A DNA stretch of 64,000 nt. It comes from Rhodothermus marinus (lineage in GTDB: Bacteria > Bacteroidota > Rhodothermia > Rhodothermales > Rhodothermaceae). The position numbers and the translations under genes are program-made. Shown piece by piece: positions 10,201 to 17,790 of the stretch. Numbering within the stretch: the stretch's first letter is position 1; the number at the start of each line of letters is the position of its first letter. Under the pieces are notes generated by a model, which ran no database searches, was not told where the DNA came from, and saw nothing but the letters and a program-made list of their open reading frames with translations. The stretch is taken from contig NZ_AP019797.1 of assembly GCF_009936275.1 (NCBI RefSeq), positions 735,501 through 799,500 of the forward strand, read 5' to 3'.

Positions 10201-10330
10201 GCGGCGTGCGCAGCACGCGCCAGTTGAAGGATTCGTACTGGACCTTGTTGCGGCCAAAGTACTGGGCCCAGGCCGAGAGGCTCCAGCTCGTCAGCAGGAG
10301 CAGCAGGCCGGCGATGCGAAAGGCGCGCAT
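7244..10330 (-). CDS. Surface protein: gluzincin peptidase-like domain, TolB-type propeller, outer-membrane beta-barrel
   Basis: 1028 residues from the ATG preceded by AGGGA; an in-frame ATG 33 bases upstream would put eleven odd residues before the signal peptide (MRAFRIAGLLLLL ... SAWA-Q). Three parts follow. First, a peptidase MA-like region with the zinc motif HELVH (residues 136-140) and a downstream glutamate in WLVEGMAEYL. Second, five PD40/TolB-like repeats (SPDGRYVAF, SPDGQRFAF, SPDGRTIAF twice, SPDGRSLYF). Third, a long beta-rich C-terminus ending in tryptophan (VPGW), as expected of an outer-membrane barrel inserted by BAM. The propeller and zincin should face the periplasm or the cell surface. 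Substrate unknown. Confidence 0.88.
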   Translation of the reverse strand: MRAFRIAGLLLLLTSWSLSAWAQYFGRNKVQYESFNWRVLRTPHFEIYYYPEEELAVRDAARMAERWYQRHSRTFLHEFGERKPIIFYADDADFHQTNAISGEIGEGTGGVTEAIKERVIMPFTGIYRENDHVLGHELVHSFQYDIALNRSDSLSRFNLALLPLWLVEGMAEYLSLGRNDPHTAMWLRDAALRDDLPTIRQLTRDLRYFPYRYGQAYLAYIGGKYGDQAVTELYKLGGIVGVDTAITITLGITPDSLSREWIQAVKNTYLPLLKDRTPPEQAGRKVLAPDIDAGEINLAPALSPDGRYVAFLSERDLFTIDLFVADAETGKVLRRLSSSASDPHFDAIRFINSSGSWSPDGQRFAFITFAQGNNEIAIWNLRKGKLERRIAVEGVGAIHNLAWSPDGRTIAFSGLSGGISDLYLLDLETNQVRKLTDDRYADLQPAWSPDGRTIAFVSDRGPDGTDFEILRYGHERLALLDLETGKVRVLRPFRSGQQINPQFSPDGRSLYFISNHDGFKDIYRMDLNTGAVYRITRLQTGVSGITSISPAMSVAAQNGRMMFSVFTDNKYLVFSLEPDQLQGEPVEPESDTGIASAGVLPPLQPPTQGLVSSYLNDPLTGLPDELALRPQPYRRKLQLDYVAPPSFGASVGGPFGTMIAGGVAFFFSDMLGDQQLAVAAQANGTFKDIGGQVLYINQGRRLNYGALASHIPLLYGYAYLDVCTDPATGLQVYCYIQLLQRIYIDEAGVLGYYPLNTTQRFELMVGFQRYGFDYDAEIYYLYGAGYRRSTQNLPAPDPIYFFQASGAFVGDFSFFGFTSPVRGSRYRLQVTPLIGTERFVQVLVDGRKYFFFRPLTFAVRLTHVGNYGAQPQGSDRLSFAQEYLGYGSTLTFVRGYGFYSLEPDECTPSTSTPNLCAEVARLVGTHVAVASAELRIPLFGTERFGLFNFPYLPTELSLFADAGVAWSKGDLPKWKFVRHTGDRVPVFSTGISTRFNILGAMVLELFYVYPFQRPYKGWHLGAQLVPGW

Positions 10331-10587
10331 GATTCCCTGTTCGGTCTGGCGGGGAGACGACACCGGATCAAACGAAAATCAACCGGAGCTTCTTATGTCC
10401 AAACGTAGCAGATCCCGATCGGTTCTGCAAGCTTCCCGACTTCTGTTGTCACAGACAAAAGATGCGCCATGTAGCGAACGGGTGCGCGGATGCGGTTCTT
10501 GCCGTCCGAGGTGTACAGCAAATTGTCGCGTAAATGGAACAGGCGTGCGTATAAGACCTTGAAGCAGAAAGTCAGCTCGTCTGGCCG

Positions 10588-12435
10588 ATGATCGACTACC
10601 GGGTTCGAGCGCGGATTTTCGTCGGAGTCATTGCCCTGCTGCTGGGGCTGCTGGTGCTGCGTCTGGCCCAGATGCAGCTCTGGCAGACCGAGCTGTACGC
10701 AGGCGAGTCGCGCAGCAATGCGGTGCGCGAGCAGCGCGTGATACCGGCCCGCGGCGCCATCTACGACCGCAACGGCGTGCTGCTGGTGGATAACGCGCCG
10801 GCCTATTCGCTGCTGATCACGCCCCGGTATTTCGATCCGAAAAACATCCCCCTGCTGGCCCGGCTGCTGGAGGTGCCCGACTCGGTGGTGGCCAATCGGC
10901 TGGCGCAGGCGCGGGCCTGGAGCGCCTACCGCCCCAGTCGGGTCTTTACGGACCTGCCGTTCGAGACCTTCAGCCGCGTCGTCGAAAATCTCTACCGCCT
11001 GCCCGGGGTCCAGTACGAGATCGACCAGCGCCGCCGCTATCACACGCCGGCCCGTGCAGCCCATGCGCTGGGCTACGTGCGCGAGATCACCCGGGCCGAG
11101 CTGGAACAGCTCCGGGACGATGGCTATGCGATGGGCGATCGCATCGGTAAAGCCGGGCTCGAAAAGTTCTACGAGAAGGCCTTGCGTGGTGTGCCGGGAC
11201 GGGCCTTCAAGCTGGTCAACATCCACGGCCAGGAGATCAAGCCTTATCGCGACGGGGCCGAAGACGTGCCGCCCATCAGCGGCTACGATCTGCATCTTGG
11301 ACTCGACTACCGCGTGCAGGCGCTGGCCGAGTCGCTCTTCGTGGGCAAGCGGGGAGCGGCCGTAGCGCTCGATCCCAACAACGGCGAGATCATCGCGCTG
11401 GTGAGCATGCCTGACTTCGATCCGGAGGTGCTCTCCGGGCCGATCGATCCCGAGACCTGGCGCTACCTGACCTCCAGCCCCGAAAAACCACTATTTAACC
11501 GGGCCACAATGAGCGGCGTGCCGCCGGGATCGACCTGGAAGCCCTTCATGGCCTTGGTGGGGCTGCAGGAGGGCGTGATCACAGAACGCAGTACGATTTA
11601 CTGCCCAGGTGGTTATCTGCTGGGAGGTCGGCTTTTCCGCTGCCACGGTGGCGCGCATGGATCGCTCGATGTGCGCGAGGCGATTCGGCTTTCCTGCAAT
11701 ACGTTCTTTTTCACCGTGATGATGCGCCTCGACGTGAACACGCTCCGCCGCTGGGCCAACCGCTTCGGATTCGGTGTGCCGGTGCCCATGGATATTGCCG
11801 AGCAGAATCCGGGCCTGATCCCCGATTCGGCCTACTACAACCGACGTTATCCACGCGGCTGGACGGCCGGCTACACGATCAACCTCGGTATCGGGCAGGG
11901 CGATATGACCGTCACACCCATGCAGCTGGCACGCTACGTGGCGGCCATCGCCAACGGCGGTACGCTCTATCCGCCCCATCTGGTGCGCGAGCTGGTCCAT
12001 CCGGAAACCGGCGAAGTCCTTAAACCCCAGCTGCCCCCGCCCGAACACATTCCCATCAGGCCGGAGTACTTCCAGATCGTGCGGGAAGGTATGCGGCGCG
12101 TGATGGAAGCAGGTACCGGCCGGTGGGTACAGATCCCGGGCATTCCGAGCGGCGGCAAGACGGGCACGGCGCAGGCGCCCGGCGGCCGCAAGGACCATTC
12201 GCTCTTCATCATGTTTGCACCCTACGATGCGCCGAAGATCGCCATTGCGGTGTTTGTGGAAAACGCAGGCTTCGGCGCGACGGTCGCCGCGCCCATCGCC
12301 AGCCTGATGGCCGAGCTGTATCTGACCGGCGAGGTGGCCACCACGCCACAGCGACGTTACATGCTCGAACACGTACTTCGCCAGCGAAGCCAGCCGCTGG
12401 ATGAACCCACCGTAACGCAGGCCGCTTCCCGATAA
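10588..12435 (+). CDS. mrdA: Penicillin-binding protein 2 (peptidoglycan D,D-transpeptidase of the elongasome)
   Basis: 615 residues. A single N-terminal membrane anchor (residues ~8-28, FVGVIALLLGLLVLRLAQMQ) is followed by the PBP dimerisation domain and the transpeptidase. All three active-site motifs are present: S315-T-W-K318 (SxxK), S369-C-N371 (SxN) and K524-T-G526. It cross-links new peptidoglycan during side-wall growth and works with the RodA glycosyltransferase, encoded 4 bases downstream. No mreBCD is visible upstream, where 257 non-coding bases precede the gene. Confidence 0.95.
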   Translation: MIDYRVRARIFVGVIALLLGLLVLRLAQMQLWQTELYAGESRSNAVREQRVIPARGAIYDRNGVLLVDNAPAYSLLITPRYFDPKNIPLLARLLEVPDSVVANRLAQARAWSAYRPSRVFTDLPFETFSRVVENLYRLPGVQYEIDQRRRYHTPARAAHALGYVREITRAELEQLRDDGYAMGDRIGKAGLEKFYEKALRGVPGRAFKLVNIHGQEIKPYRDGAEDVPPISGYDLHLGLDYRVQALAESLFVGKRGAAVALDPNNGEIIALVSMPDFDPEVLSGPIDPETWRYLTSSPEKPLFNRATMSGVPPGSTWKPFMALVGLQEGVITERSTIYCPGGYLLGGRLFRCHGGAHGSLDVREAIRLSCNTFFFTVMMRLDVNTLRRWANRFGFGVPVPMDIAEQNPGLIPDSAYYNRRYPRGWTAGYTINLGIGQGDMTVTPMQLARYVAAIANGGTLYPPHLVRELVHPETGEVLKPQLPPPEHIPIRPEYFQIVREGMRRVMEAGTGRWVQIPGIPSGGKTGTAQAPGGRKDHSLFIMFAPYDAPKIAIAVFVENAGFGATVAAPIASLMAELYLTGEVATTPQRRYMLEHVLRQRSQPLDEPTVTQAASR

Positions 12436-12439
12436 GCCC

Positions 12440-13696
12440 ATGGCACGCCTTGCACGTAGACCGGACCTGCTGCTTCTGCTGCTCTGGGCCGCGCTGGTGA
12501 CGGCGGGACTGGTGGCGCTCTACAGCACGACGCACGGGCCAGCCGCCGAATTCCTGCCGCCGGGCGTGCGCGACAACTTCGTGCGTCAGCTCTTCTGGGC
12601 TGGGCTTTCGCTGATGGCAATGGGCACCGTGCTCCTGCTGCCCGTCCGCTTCTTCCAGAGCATGGCCTATGTGATTTACGGCGCCACGGTGGTGTTGCTG
12701 CTGCTCACGCTTGCCGTCGGCCGTGAGATCAACGGAGCGAAAGCCTGGCTTTACATCGGATCGATCGGGTTTCAGACCTCCGAGCTGGCCAAGGTCGGAA
12801 CGGTGCTGGCCGTAGCCCGCCTGCTCTCGGCGCGTCAGGCCCGTATCGATACGGTGCGCTACGCGCTGGGCGCCGTAGCGCTCATCCTGGTGCCGGCCGT
12901 CATCATCATCCTGCAGAACGACATGGGCACGGCGCTGGTCTTCCTGGCGCTGGTGCCCGTCATGCTCTACTGGAGCGGTCTGCCGGTGGCGACCGTGCTG
13001 CTGGTGATCTCGCCCGCACTGGCCGGTTACCTGACGCTTGTCTACTGGCCGGCCGCCGTGGCCTTTGCGGTGCTTTTTACGCTGGGTATCTACTGGCACA
13101 CGCGCGAGACTTATATGGCCGCGCTGGCCGGGCTGTTTACCGGTGGAACGGCAGCGGTGGCTTCTTTTGCGCTGGCCTATGTGCTCAAGCCCTATCAGCT
13201 GGCCCGCGTGCTCTCGTTTACGAACCCTGAGGCCGAAGCCTACCGCAAGACCTACGGCTTCCACCTGGTACAGTCGAAGGCGGCCATCGGCTCAGGCGGC
13301 CTTTTCGGCAAAGGGTTCATGCAGGGCACCCAGACGCAGGGTGCCTACGTGCCGGAACAGTCCACGGACTTCATCTTCAGCGTCATCGGTGAAGAGTTCG
13401 GCTTCGTGGGCGCCGCCCTTGTGCTGCTGCTCTTTGCGCTCCTGCTGGTGCGACTCATCCGAATGGGAACGGAGTGCCGCCATCCCTTCGGGCTCATGGT
13501 GGCGGCCGGGGTGGCCGGCGTGATTCTGGTGCACGTGTTCATCAACATCGGCATGGCCACGGGACTCCTTCCCGTGATCGGCATTCCGCTACCCTTCCTC
13601 TCCTACGGCGGTTCGTCGCTGCTGGCCAACACGCTGATGCTGGCGGTGGTGCTCAATCTGCACATGCGCCGCGATGACTTTTCCATCTTCGTCTGA
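12440..13696 (+). CDS. rodA: RodA, SEDS-family peptidoglycan polymerase
   Basis: 418 residues, integral membrane protein with about ten hydrophobic segments, the SEDS family layout. Diagnostic stretches: NGAKAWLYIGSIGFQTSELAK, QNDMGTALVFLAL, the conserved loop after SKAAIGSGGLFGKGFMQGTQ, and FIFSVIGEEFGFVGA ... IPLPFLSYGGSSLL. It polymerises lipid II into glycan strands as partner of PBP2. The 4-base gap after mrdA and the pairing identify it as RodA rather than FtsW. Slightly longer than E. coli RodA because of an extended central loop. Confidence 0.95.
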   Translation: MARLARRPDLLLLLLWAALVTAGLVALYSTTHGPAAEFLPPGVRDNFVRQLFWAGLSLMAMGTVLLLPVRFFQSMAYVIYGATVVLLLLTLAVGREINGAKAWLYIGSIGFQTSELAKVGTVLAVARLLSARQARIDTVRYALGAVALILVPAVIIILQNDMGTALVFLALVPVMLYWSGLPVATVLLVISPALAGYLTLVYWPAAVAFAVLFTLGIYWHTRETYMAALAGLFTGGTAAVASFALAYVLKPYQLARVLSFTNPEAEAYRKTYGFHLVQSKAAIGSGGLFGKGFMQGTQTQGAYVPEQSTDFIFSVIGEEFGFVGAALVLLLFALLLVRLIRMGTECRHPFGLMVAAGVAGVILVHVFINIGMATGLLPVIGIPLPFLSYGGSSLLANTLMLAVVLNLHMRRDDFSIFV

Positions 13697-13759
13697 ACAC
13701 GCAAGGCGGCTTTTTTGTAGAAGCGCGCCGGTGTCTGTCGAGACAAACGTTCGAACCCG

Positions 13760-15454
13760 ATGAAGGCATATATCGAAGAAGCCCTCCGCCAGGTATTGCG
13801 CACGATCGACGGGGTGCCGGAGGACTTCCGGCCGGAGCTGGAGAAACCCAACAACCCCGAGCACGGCGACCTGGCCACGAATGCGGCCATGCAACTGGCC
13901 CGTTACCTGAAGCGGCCGCCGCGTCAGATCGCCGAGGAGATCGCCGAGCGGCTCCGGGCGCTGCCGCTCGATCCGCGGCGCGTCGCTTCGGTCGAGGTGG
14001 CCGGACCCGGATTCCTGAACTTCCGCTTCGCTCCGGACTACCTGGCTCAGGTGCTGGCCGACATCCTGGCCGCCGGCGAACGCTACGGCCGCAGCGATCT
14101 GGGCCAGGGCCGGCCCGCCATCGTCGAGTACGTCAGCGCCAACCCCACCGGGCCGCTCACCGTGGGGCACGGCCGCAACGCCGTGCTGGGCGACACGATC
14201 GCCAACCTGCTCGACTGGATCGGCTACCGCGTCACGCGCGAATACTACTACAACGATGCAGGCCGCCAGATGCGCGTGCTGGGCGAGTCGGTGCGGGCCC
14301 GCTACCTGGCACTTGTCGATCCGAACCTGCCCACCAAGAAGATCCAGGTGGCCGAGGGCGAATGGGTGGAGGTGCCCGAGCCTTTCCCCGAGGACGGCTA
14401 CCTGGGCGACTACATCATCGACATCGCCCGCATGCTCTACGAGCAGCACGGCGACGCGCTTCGCGACGTGGAAGACATCACGCCCTTCAAAGAGGCCGCC
14501 GAAAAAGTCATCTTCGAGGACATCCGGCGGACGCTTGCCCGCCTGGGCATTCATATGGACAACTACTTCAACGAGCACACGCTCTACGAGAACGGCAAAA
14601 TCTGGGAGGTCGTCGAGGCGCTGCGCGAGAAAGGCTACATCTACGAAAAAGACGGCGCCGTGTGGTTCCGCACGAGCGCACTGGGCAAAGATCAGGATAC
14701 GGTACTGGTCAAGCGTACGGGCGAGCCGACTTATCGCCTGCCCGACATCGCCTACCATATCACGAAGTTCGAGCGGGGGTTCGAGCGAATCGTGGACGTC
14801 TTCGGGGCCGACCACATCGCCACTTACCCGGACGTGCTCCGGGCGCTCGAAGTGCTCGGGTATGACGTCAGCAAAGTGGATGTGGTGATCTACCAGTTCG
14901 TGACGCTGGTGCGGGGTGGCGAGCCCGTCAAGATGTCCACCCGAAAGGCCACCTACGTGACGCTCGACGAGCTGATCGACGAGGTAGGCGAAGACGTCAC
15001 ACGCTTTTTCTTCCTGATGCGTTCGCCCAACACGCACCTGGAGTTCGACCTGGACTTGGCCCGTGAGGCCAGCGAGAAGAACCCGGTCTTCTACCTGCAG
15101 TACGCGCACGCCCGCATCTGCTCGATCATGCGCAAGGCGGACGAAGTGGGGTTGAAGGAGAGCCCGAACCCGGATCTGACGTTGCTCCGGCATGAGGCCG
15201 AGCAGGCGCTGATCAAGGAGCTGATGCGCTTCCCGGAGGTGATCCAGGAAGCGGCCCAGACCTACGAGCCGCACCGCGTGGCCAACTACCTGCGCGAGGT
15301 AGCCGTGGCCTTCACGAAATTCTACGACCAGTGCCGCATTATCGGCGAGCCCGAGCCGCTGGCACAGGCCCGGCTGGCGCTGGCGCGGGCGGCGCGGCTG
15401 GTACTGGCCAACGGTCTGCGTGTGCTGGGCATTTCCGCACCGGAACGGATGTAA
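13760..15454 (+). CDS. argS: Arginyl-tRNA synthetase
   Basis: 564 residues, class I synthetase charging tRNA-Arg. The N-terminal additional domain that contacts the tRNA elbow is present (KPNNPEHGDLATNAAMQLAR). The HIGH-like motif is T134-V-G-H137 within SANPTGPLTVGHGRN. VKMSTRKA takes the KMSKS position. The C-terminal DALR-type anticodon-binding domain has EPHRVANYLREVAVAFTKFY and ends LGISAPERM. It begins 63 bases after rodA and is 2 bases from the next start, so transcription is probably continuous with pheA. Confidence 0.97.
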   Translation: MKAYIEEALRQVLRTIDGVPEDFRPELEKPNNPEHGDLATNAAMQLARYLKRPPRQIAEEIAERLRALPLDPRRVASVEVAGPGFLNFRFAPDYLAQVLADILAAGERYGRSDLGQGRPAIVEYVSANPTGPLTVGHGRNAVLGDTIANLLDWIGYRVTREYYYNDAGRQMRVLGESVRARYLALVDPNLPTKKIQVAEGEWVEVPEPFPEDGYLGDYIIDIARMLYEQHGDALRDVEDITPFKEAAEKVIFEDIRRTLARLGIHMDNYFNEHTLYENGKIWEVVEALREKGYIYEKDGAVWFRTSALGKDQDTVLVKRTGEPTYRLPDIAYHITKFERGFERIVDVFGADHIATYPDVLRALEVLGYDVSKVDVVIYQFVTLVRGGEPVKMSTRKATYVTLDELIDEVGEDVTRFFFLMRSPNTHLEFDLDLAREASEKNPVFYLQYAHARICSIMRKADEVGLKESPNPDLTLLRHEAEQALIKELMRFPEVIQEAAQTYEPHRVANYLREVAVAFTKFYDQCRIIGEPEPLAQARLALARAARLVLANGLRVLGISAPERM

Positions 15455-15456
15455 CC

Positions 15457-16314
15457 ATGGCCGAGAAGTACACGGTGGCCTTTCAGGGCGAGCTGGGCGC
15501 CTTCAGCGAGGAGGCGATTCTGGCCTACTTCGGCGCGGAGCAGGCCGAGCCGGTGCCGCTGCCCGAGTTCGAGCAGGTCTTCGAGGCGCTCGAAAGCGGT
15601 GAGGTAGATCGGGCCATGATCCCGATCGAAAACTCTCTGTTCGGCAGCGTGCACGTCAACTACGACCTGCTGCGTGCGCACGAGGTAGGCATCATCGGCG
15701 AGCTGGAGCTGCGTATTCGGCACCATCTGCTCGGGCTTCCCGGCAGTCGCATCGAGCAGATTCGACGCGTCTACTCGCACCCGCAGGCGCTCGGGCAGTG
15801 CCGGACCTACCTGCGCACGCACCTGCAGCACGCCGAAGCCATTCCGGCCTACGACACGGCCGGTGCCGCCCGCATGGTGGCCGAAATGGGCGATCCGGAG
15901 GCGGCCGCCATCGCTGGCATCCGCGCGGCCGCTAAGTACGGGCTGGAAGTACTGGCTTCCGGGATCGAAAGCCACCCGCAGAACTACACGCGCTTTCTGG
16001 TGCTGGCCCGCCCCGAGGTCACGCCGCCCGAGGGGCCGCCGGGAACGATGAAAACGTCGATCGTGTTTGCCCTGCGCGAGAACGTTCCCGGCGCCCTGTT
16101 CAAAAGCCTGGCCGTGTTCGCATTGCGTGACCTGGACCTGTACAAGATCGAAAGCCGTCCGCTGGTGGGCGTGCCGGGCAGCTACCTGTTTTACCTGGAC
16201 GTGGCGGGCTCCGTGCACGAGGAGGCTGTGCAGCGGGCGCTGGATCATCTGGCCGAGGTGGCGGCGTTCGTGCGGGTGCTGGGTTCGTATCCGCGCGGCC
16301 GACGCGTCGACTGA
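15457..16314 (+). CDS. pheA: Prephenate dehydratase with C-terminal ACT domain
   Basis: 285 residues from the ATG just after the argS stop; a longer frame exists but would begin inside argS. It converts prephenate to phenylpyruvate for phenylalanine synthesis. The dehydratase domain shows TVAFQGELGAFSEEA, the IPIENSLFGSVHVNYDLL region, YSHPQALGQCRTYL, DTAGAARMV and HPQNYTRFLVL (ligand loop). An ACT regulatory domain follows (about residues 195-275: KTSIVFALRENVPGALFKSL, KIESRPLVG), indicating phenylalanine feedback. No chorismate mutase domain is fused, unlike enterobacterial PheA. Confidence 0.95.
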   Translation: MAEKYTVAFQGELGAFSEEAILAYFGAEQAEPVPLPEFEQVFEALESGEVDRAMIPIENSLFGSVHVNYDLLRAHEVGIIGELELRIRHHLLGLPGSRIEQIRRVYSHPQALGQCRTYLRTHLQHAEAIPAYDTAGAARMVAEMGDPEAAAIAGIRAAAKYGLEVLASGIESHPQNYTRFLVLARPEVTPPEGPPGTMKTSIVFALRENVPGALFKSLAVFALRDLDLYKIESRPLVGVPGSYLFYLDVAGSVHEEAVQRALDHLAEVAAFVRVLGSYPRGRRVD

Positions 16315-16323
16315 GCGAAAACC

Positions 16324-17205
16324 ATGTCGCTGACCTACAGCATCCGGGAGGGACTGGCCGGCCTGCGCCGGGCCCGCTTTGCCACGGTGGCCGCCACAAG
16401 CGCCATGACCGTGGCGCTCGTGCTGATCGGCGTGTTCGCGGCCGTGGGCTACCACGCCCATCAGGTGACGAACTGGCTCCGCCAGCGCGTGGGGGAGATC
16501 GAGATTTTCCTGGAAGACGACGTGGACGAAAACGTCGCCCGGGCGCTTTACGCACGCGTGCAGGCCATTCCCGGCGTGGCCGAAGCCCGCTACATCTCAC
16601 GCGAAGAGGCCCGCCAGATCTTTCTGGAAGAGTTCGGAAGCGAAGGCGAGGTGTTTCTGGACGAGCCCTTCCTGCCCGCTTCGATCCGGGTGCGCTTCGA
16701 ACCCTCGATGGCCGCGCCCGACACGCTGGCCCGCATGGTCCGGTGGCTTTCGACCTGGAATCACGTCGATGAGGTGGTCTTCAACCAGCCGCTGCTGGTG
16801 AAGGTGCAGCAGAACCTCCGACTGATCACGCTGATCGGACTGGCGTTGGGGCTGCTGGTAGTGCTGGCCGCCGTCTTTCTGGTGGCCAACACGATCCGGC
16901 TGACGGTCTATGCGCGGCGGCTGCTCATCCGCACGATGAAACTGGTGGGCGCCACCGACAGCTTCATCCGCCGACCTTTCGTGGTCGAGGGCATGGCGCA
17001 GGGGCTCATCGCGGGGCTGCTGGCGGCCGGCATCGTGGCGCTGGGCTACCAGATGGTGGCGGGCTACCTGCCCCAGCTCGAAGGCAGCCAGGGGTTGTTT
17101 CTGCTCGGGCTGCTCGGCGGCATTGTGCTGGCCGGCGTCGTGCTGGGCTGGCTCGGCGCCGCCTGGGCCGCCCGCCGCTTCATCCGGCAGGTCCCGCTGC
17201 ACTGA
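16324..17205 (+). CDS. ftsX: Cell division protein FtsX
   Basis: 293 residues with the FtsX plan: a short cytoplasmic N-terminus, one membrane helix (AATSAMTVALVLIGVFAAVG), a ~110-residue extracytoplasmic domain (VGEIEIFLEDDVDE ... ARYISREEARQIF), then three more helices in the ABC3 permease region. With the ATPase FtsE it forms an ABC-like complex that activates peptidoglycan hydrolases at division. No ftsE is in the window; the gene is last in the rodA-argS-pheA run, 9 bases after pheA. Confidence 0.93.
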   Translation: MSLTYSIREGLAGLRRARFATVAATSAMTVALVLIGVFAAVGYHAHQVTNWLRQRVGEIEIFLEDDVDENVARALYARVQAIPGVAEARYISREEARQIFLEEFGSEGEVFLDEPFLPASIRVRFEPSMAAPDTLARMVRWLSTWNHVDEVVFNQPLLVKVQQNLRLITLIGLALGLLVVLAAVFLVANTIRLTVYARRLLIRTMKLVGATDSFIRRPFVVEGMAQGLIAGLLAAGIVALGYQMVAGYLPQLEGSQGLFLLGLLGGIVLAGVVLGWLGAAWAARRFIRQVPLH

Positions 17206-17208
17206 CGC

Positions 17209-17355
17209 TCAGTGCGGCCGCGAAAAGTGGCGGTAGAGCCCCACGGCCACCAGAAACGAAACGAACAGCACGGCCGCCGGAATGACAATGCCCCAGATGG
17301 TCAGCTCGCGTCCGGCCGGTGGCTGTTGTTGCAGCAGAAGCAGCAGGTCAGCCAT
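17209..17355 (-). CDS. Small single-pass membrane protein (48 aa)
   Basis: MADLLLLLQQQ, then one membrane segment (IWGIVIPAAVLFVSFLVAVGL) and a short basic tail (YRHFSRPH). The ATG at 17355 overlaps the last codons of the preceding small gene, whose stop lies 3 bases inside, so translation is probably coupled. It is the last gene of the symporter operon and converges with ftsX, the stops being 3 bases apart. Function unknown; position suggests an accessory subunit of the symporter or a membrane stabiliser. A longer upstream start exists but would run antisense-like through the neighbour's frame. Confidence 0.6.
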   Translation of the reverse strand: MADLLLLLQQQPPAGRELTIWGIVIPAAVLFVSFLVAVGLYRHFSRPH

Positions 17356-17494
17356 GGCGGTGGGTATCGTCGGTGGTGGATTTCGTCGGTTGCCGGTGAT
17401 GGCGGCGGTAGGCACGCCAGGCCAGCAACAGGCCCAGGAGCGACGCCGCATAGGCGATCGTCATCCCGATGGCGGTAGCCAGTCCCTGATCCAT
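17348..17494 (-). CDS. Small single-pass membrane protein (48 aa), short overlapped frame
   Basis: Translated by hand: MDQGLATAIGMTIAYAASLL, then GLLLAWRAYRRHHRQ and a polar tail ending DDTHRHG. One hydrophobic helix is followed by a cluster of arginines and histidines, which predicts N-out/C-in topology. The ATG at 17494 is separated by one base from the stop of the 96-residue gene, and the stop overlaps the next start (ATGGCTGA). Tight packing on both sides argues that it is a real gene. No known family recognised. Confidence 0.6.
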   Translation of the reverse strand: MDQGLATAIGMTIAYAASLLGLLLAWRAYRRHHRQPTKSTTDDTHRHG

Positions 17495-17495
17495 T

Positions 17496-17786
17496 TCAGG
17501 CCTCCCAGCGGACGGTTTTTTCCAGTTGCTGCAGGTATTCCTTCTGCTTACGCTCGTACTCCTCGGAGATCGCTTTCAGTTTCGGATCGATGATCCAGTG
17601 CAACAGGGCCGTCAGCACGATCCCGATCCCCAGCGTGACGAATCCTTCCCAGCGCAGGAGCAGGCTCAGGGCCACGCCCAGCGTGAGCGCCACGTAGGCC
17701 AGCGGCGAGATGATGATCGCCAGCACGTCTTCTTTTGTCCACTCGTCGGCCTCGGCGGCCGTCCAATTGCGTCGAATCCAGCCCAT
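17496..17786 (-). CDS. Small membrane protein (96 aa) of the symporter operon
   Basis: An acidic N-terminal segment (AAEADEWTKEDVLAI) leads into two hydrophobic helices (SPLAYVALTLGVALSLLL and FVTLGIGIVLTALLHWII), then a charged, probably helical or coiled-coil tail (KAISEEYERKQKEYLQQLEK). It starts 4 bases after the symporter stop and ends 1 base before the next small gene. Small two-helix partners are known for some sodium symporters (the DUF4212 class), but this one is not recognisably DUF4212. Role inferred only from position. Confidence 0.75.
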   Translation of the reverse strand: MGWIRRNWTAAEADEWTKEDVLAIIISPLAYVALTLGVALSLLLRWEGFVTLGIGIVLTALLHWIIDPKLKAISEEYERKQKEYLQQLEKTVRWEA

Positions 17787-17790
17787 GAGC

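Noticed and set aside
13589-15274. 561-codon open frame antisense to argS
   Set aside because: GC-rich codon bias keeps the opposite strand open; the translation has no family features, while argS on the other strand has every expected motif.
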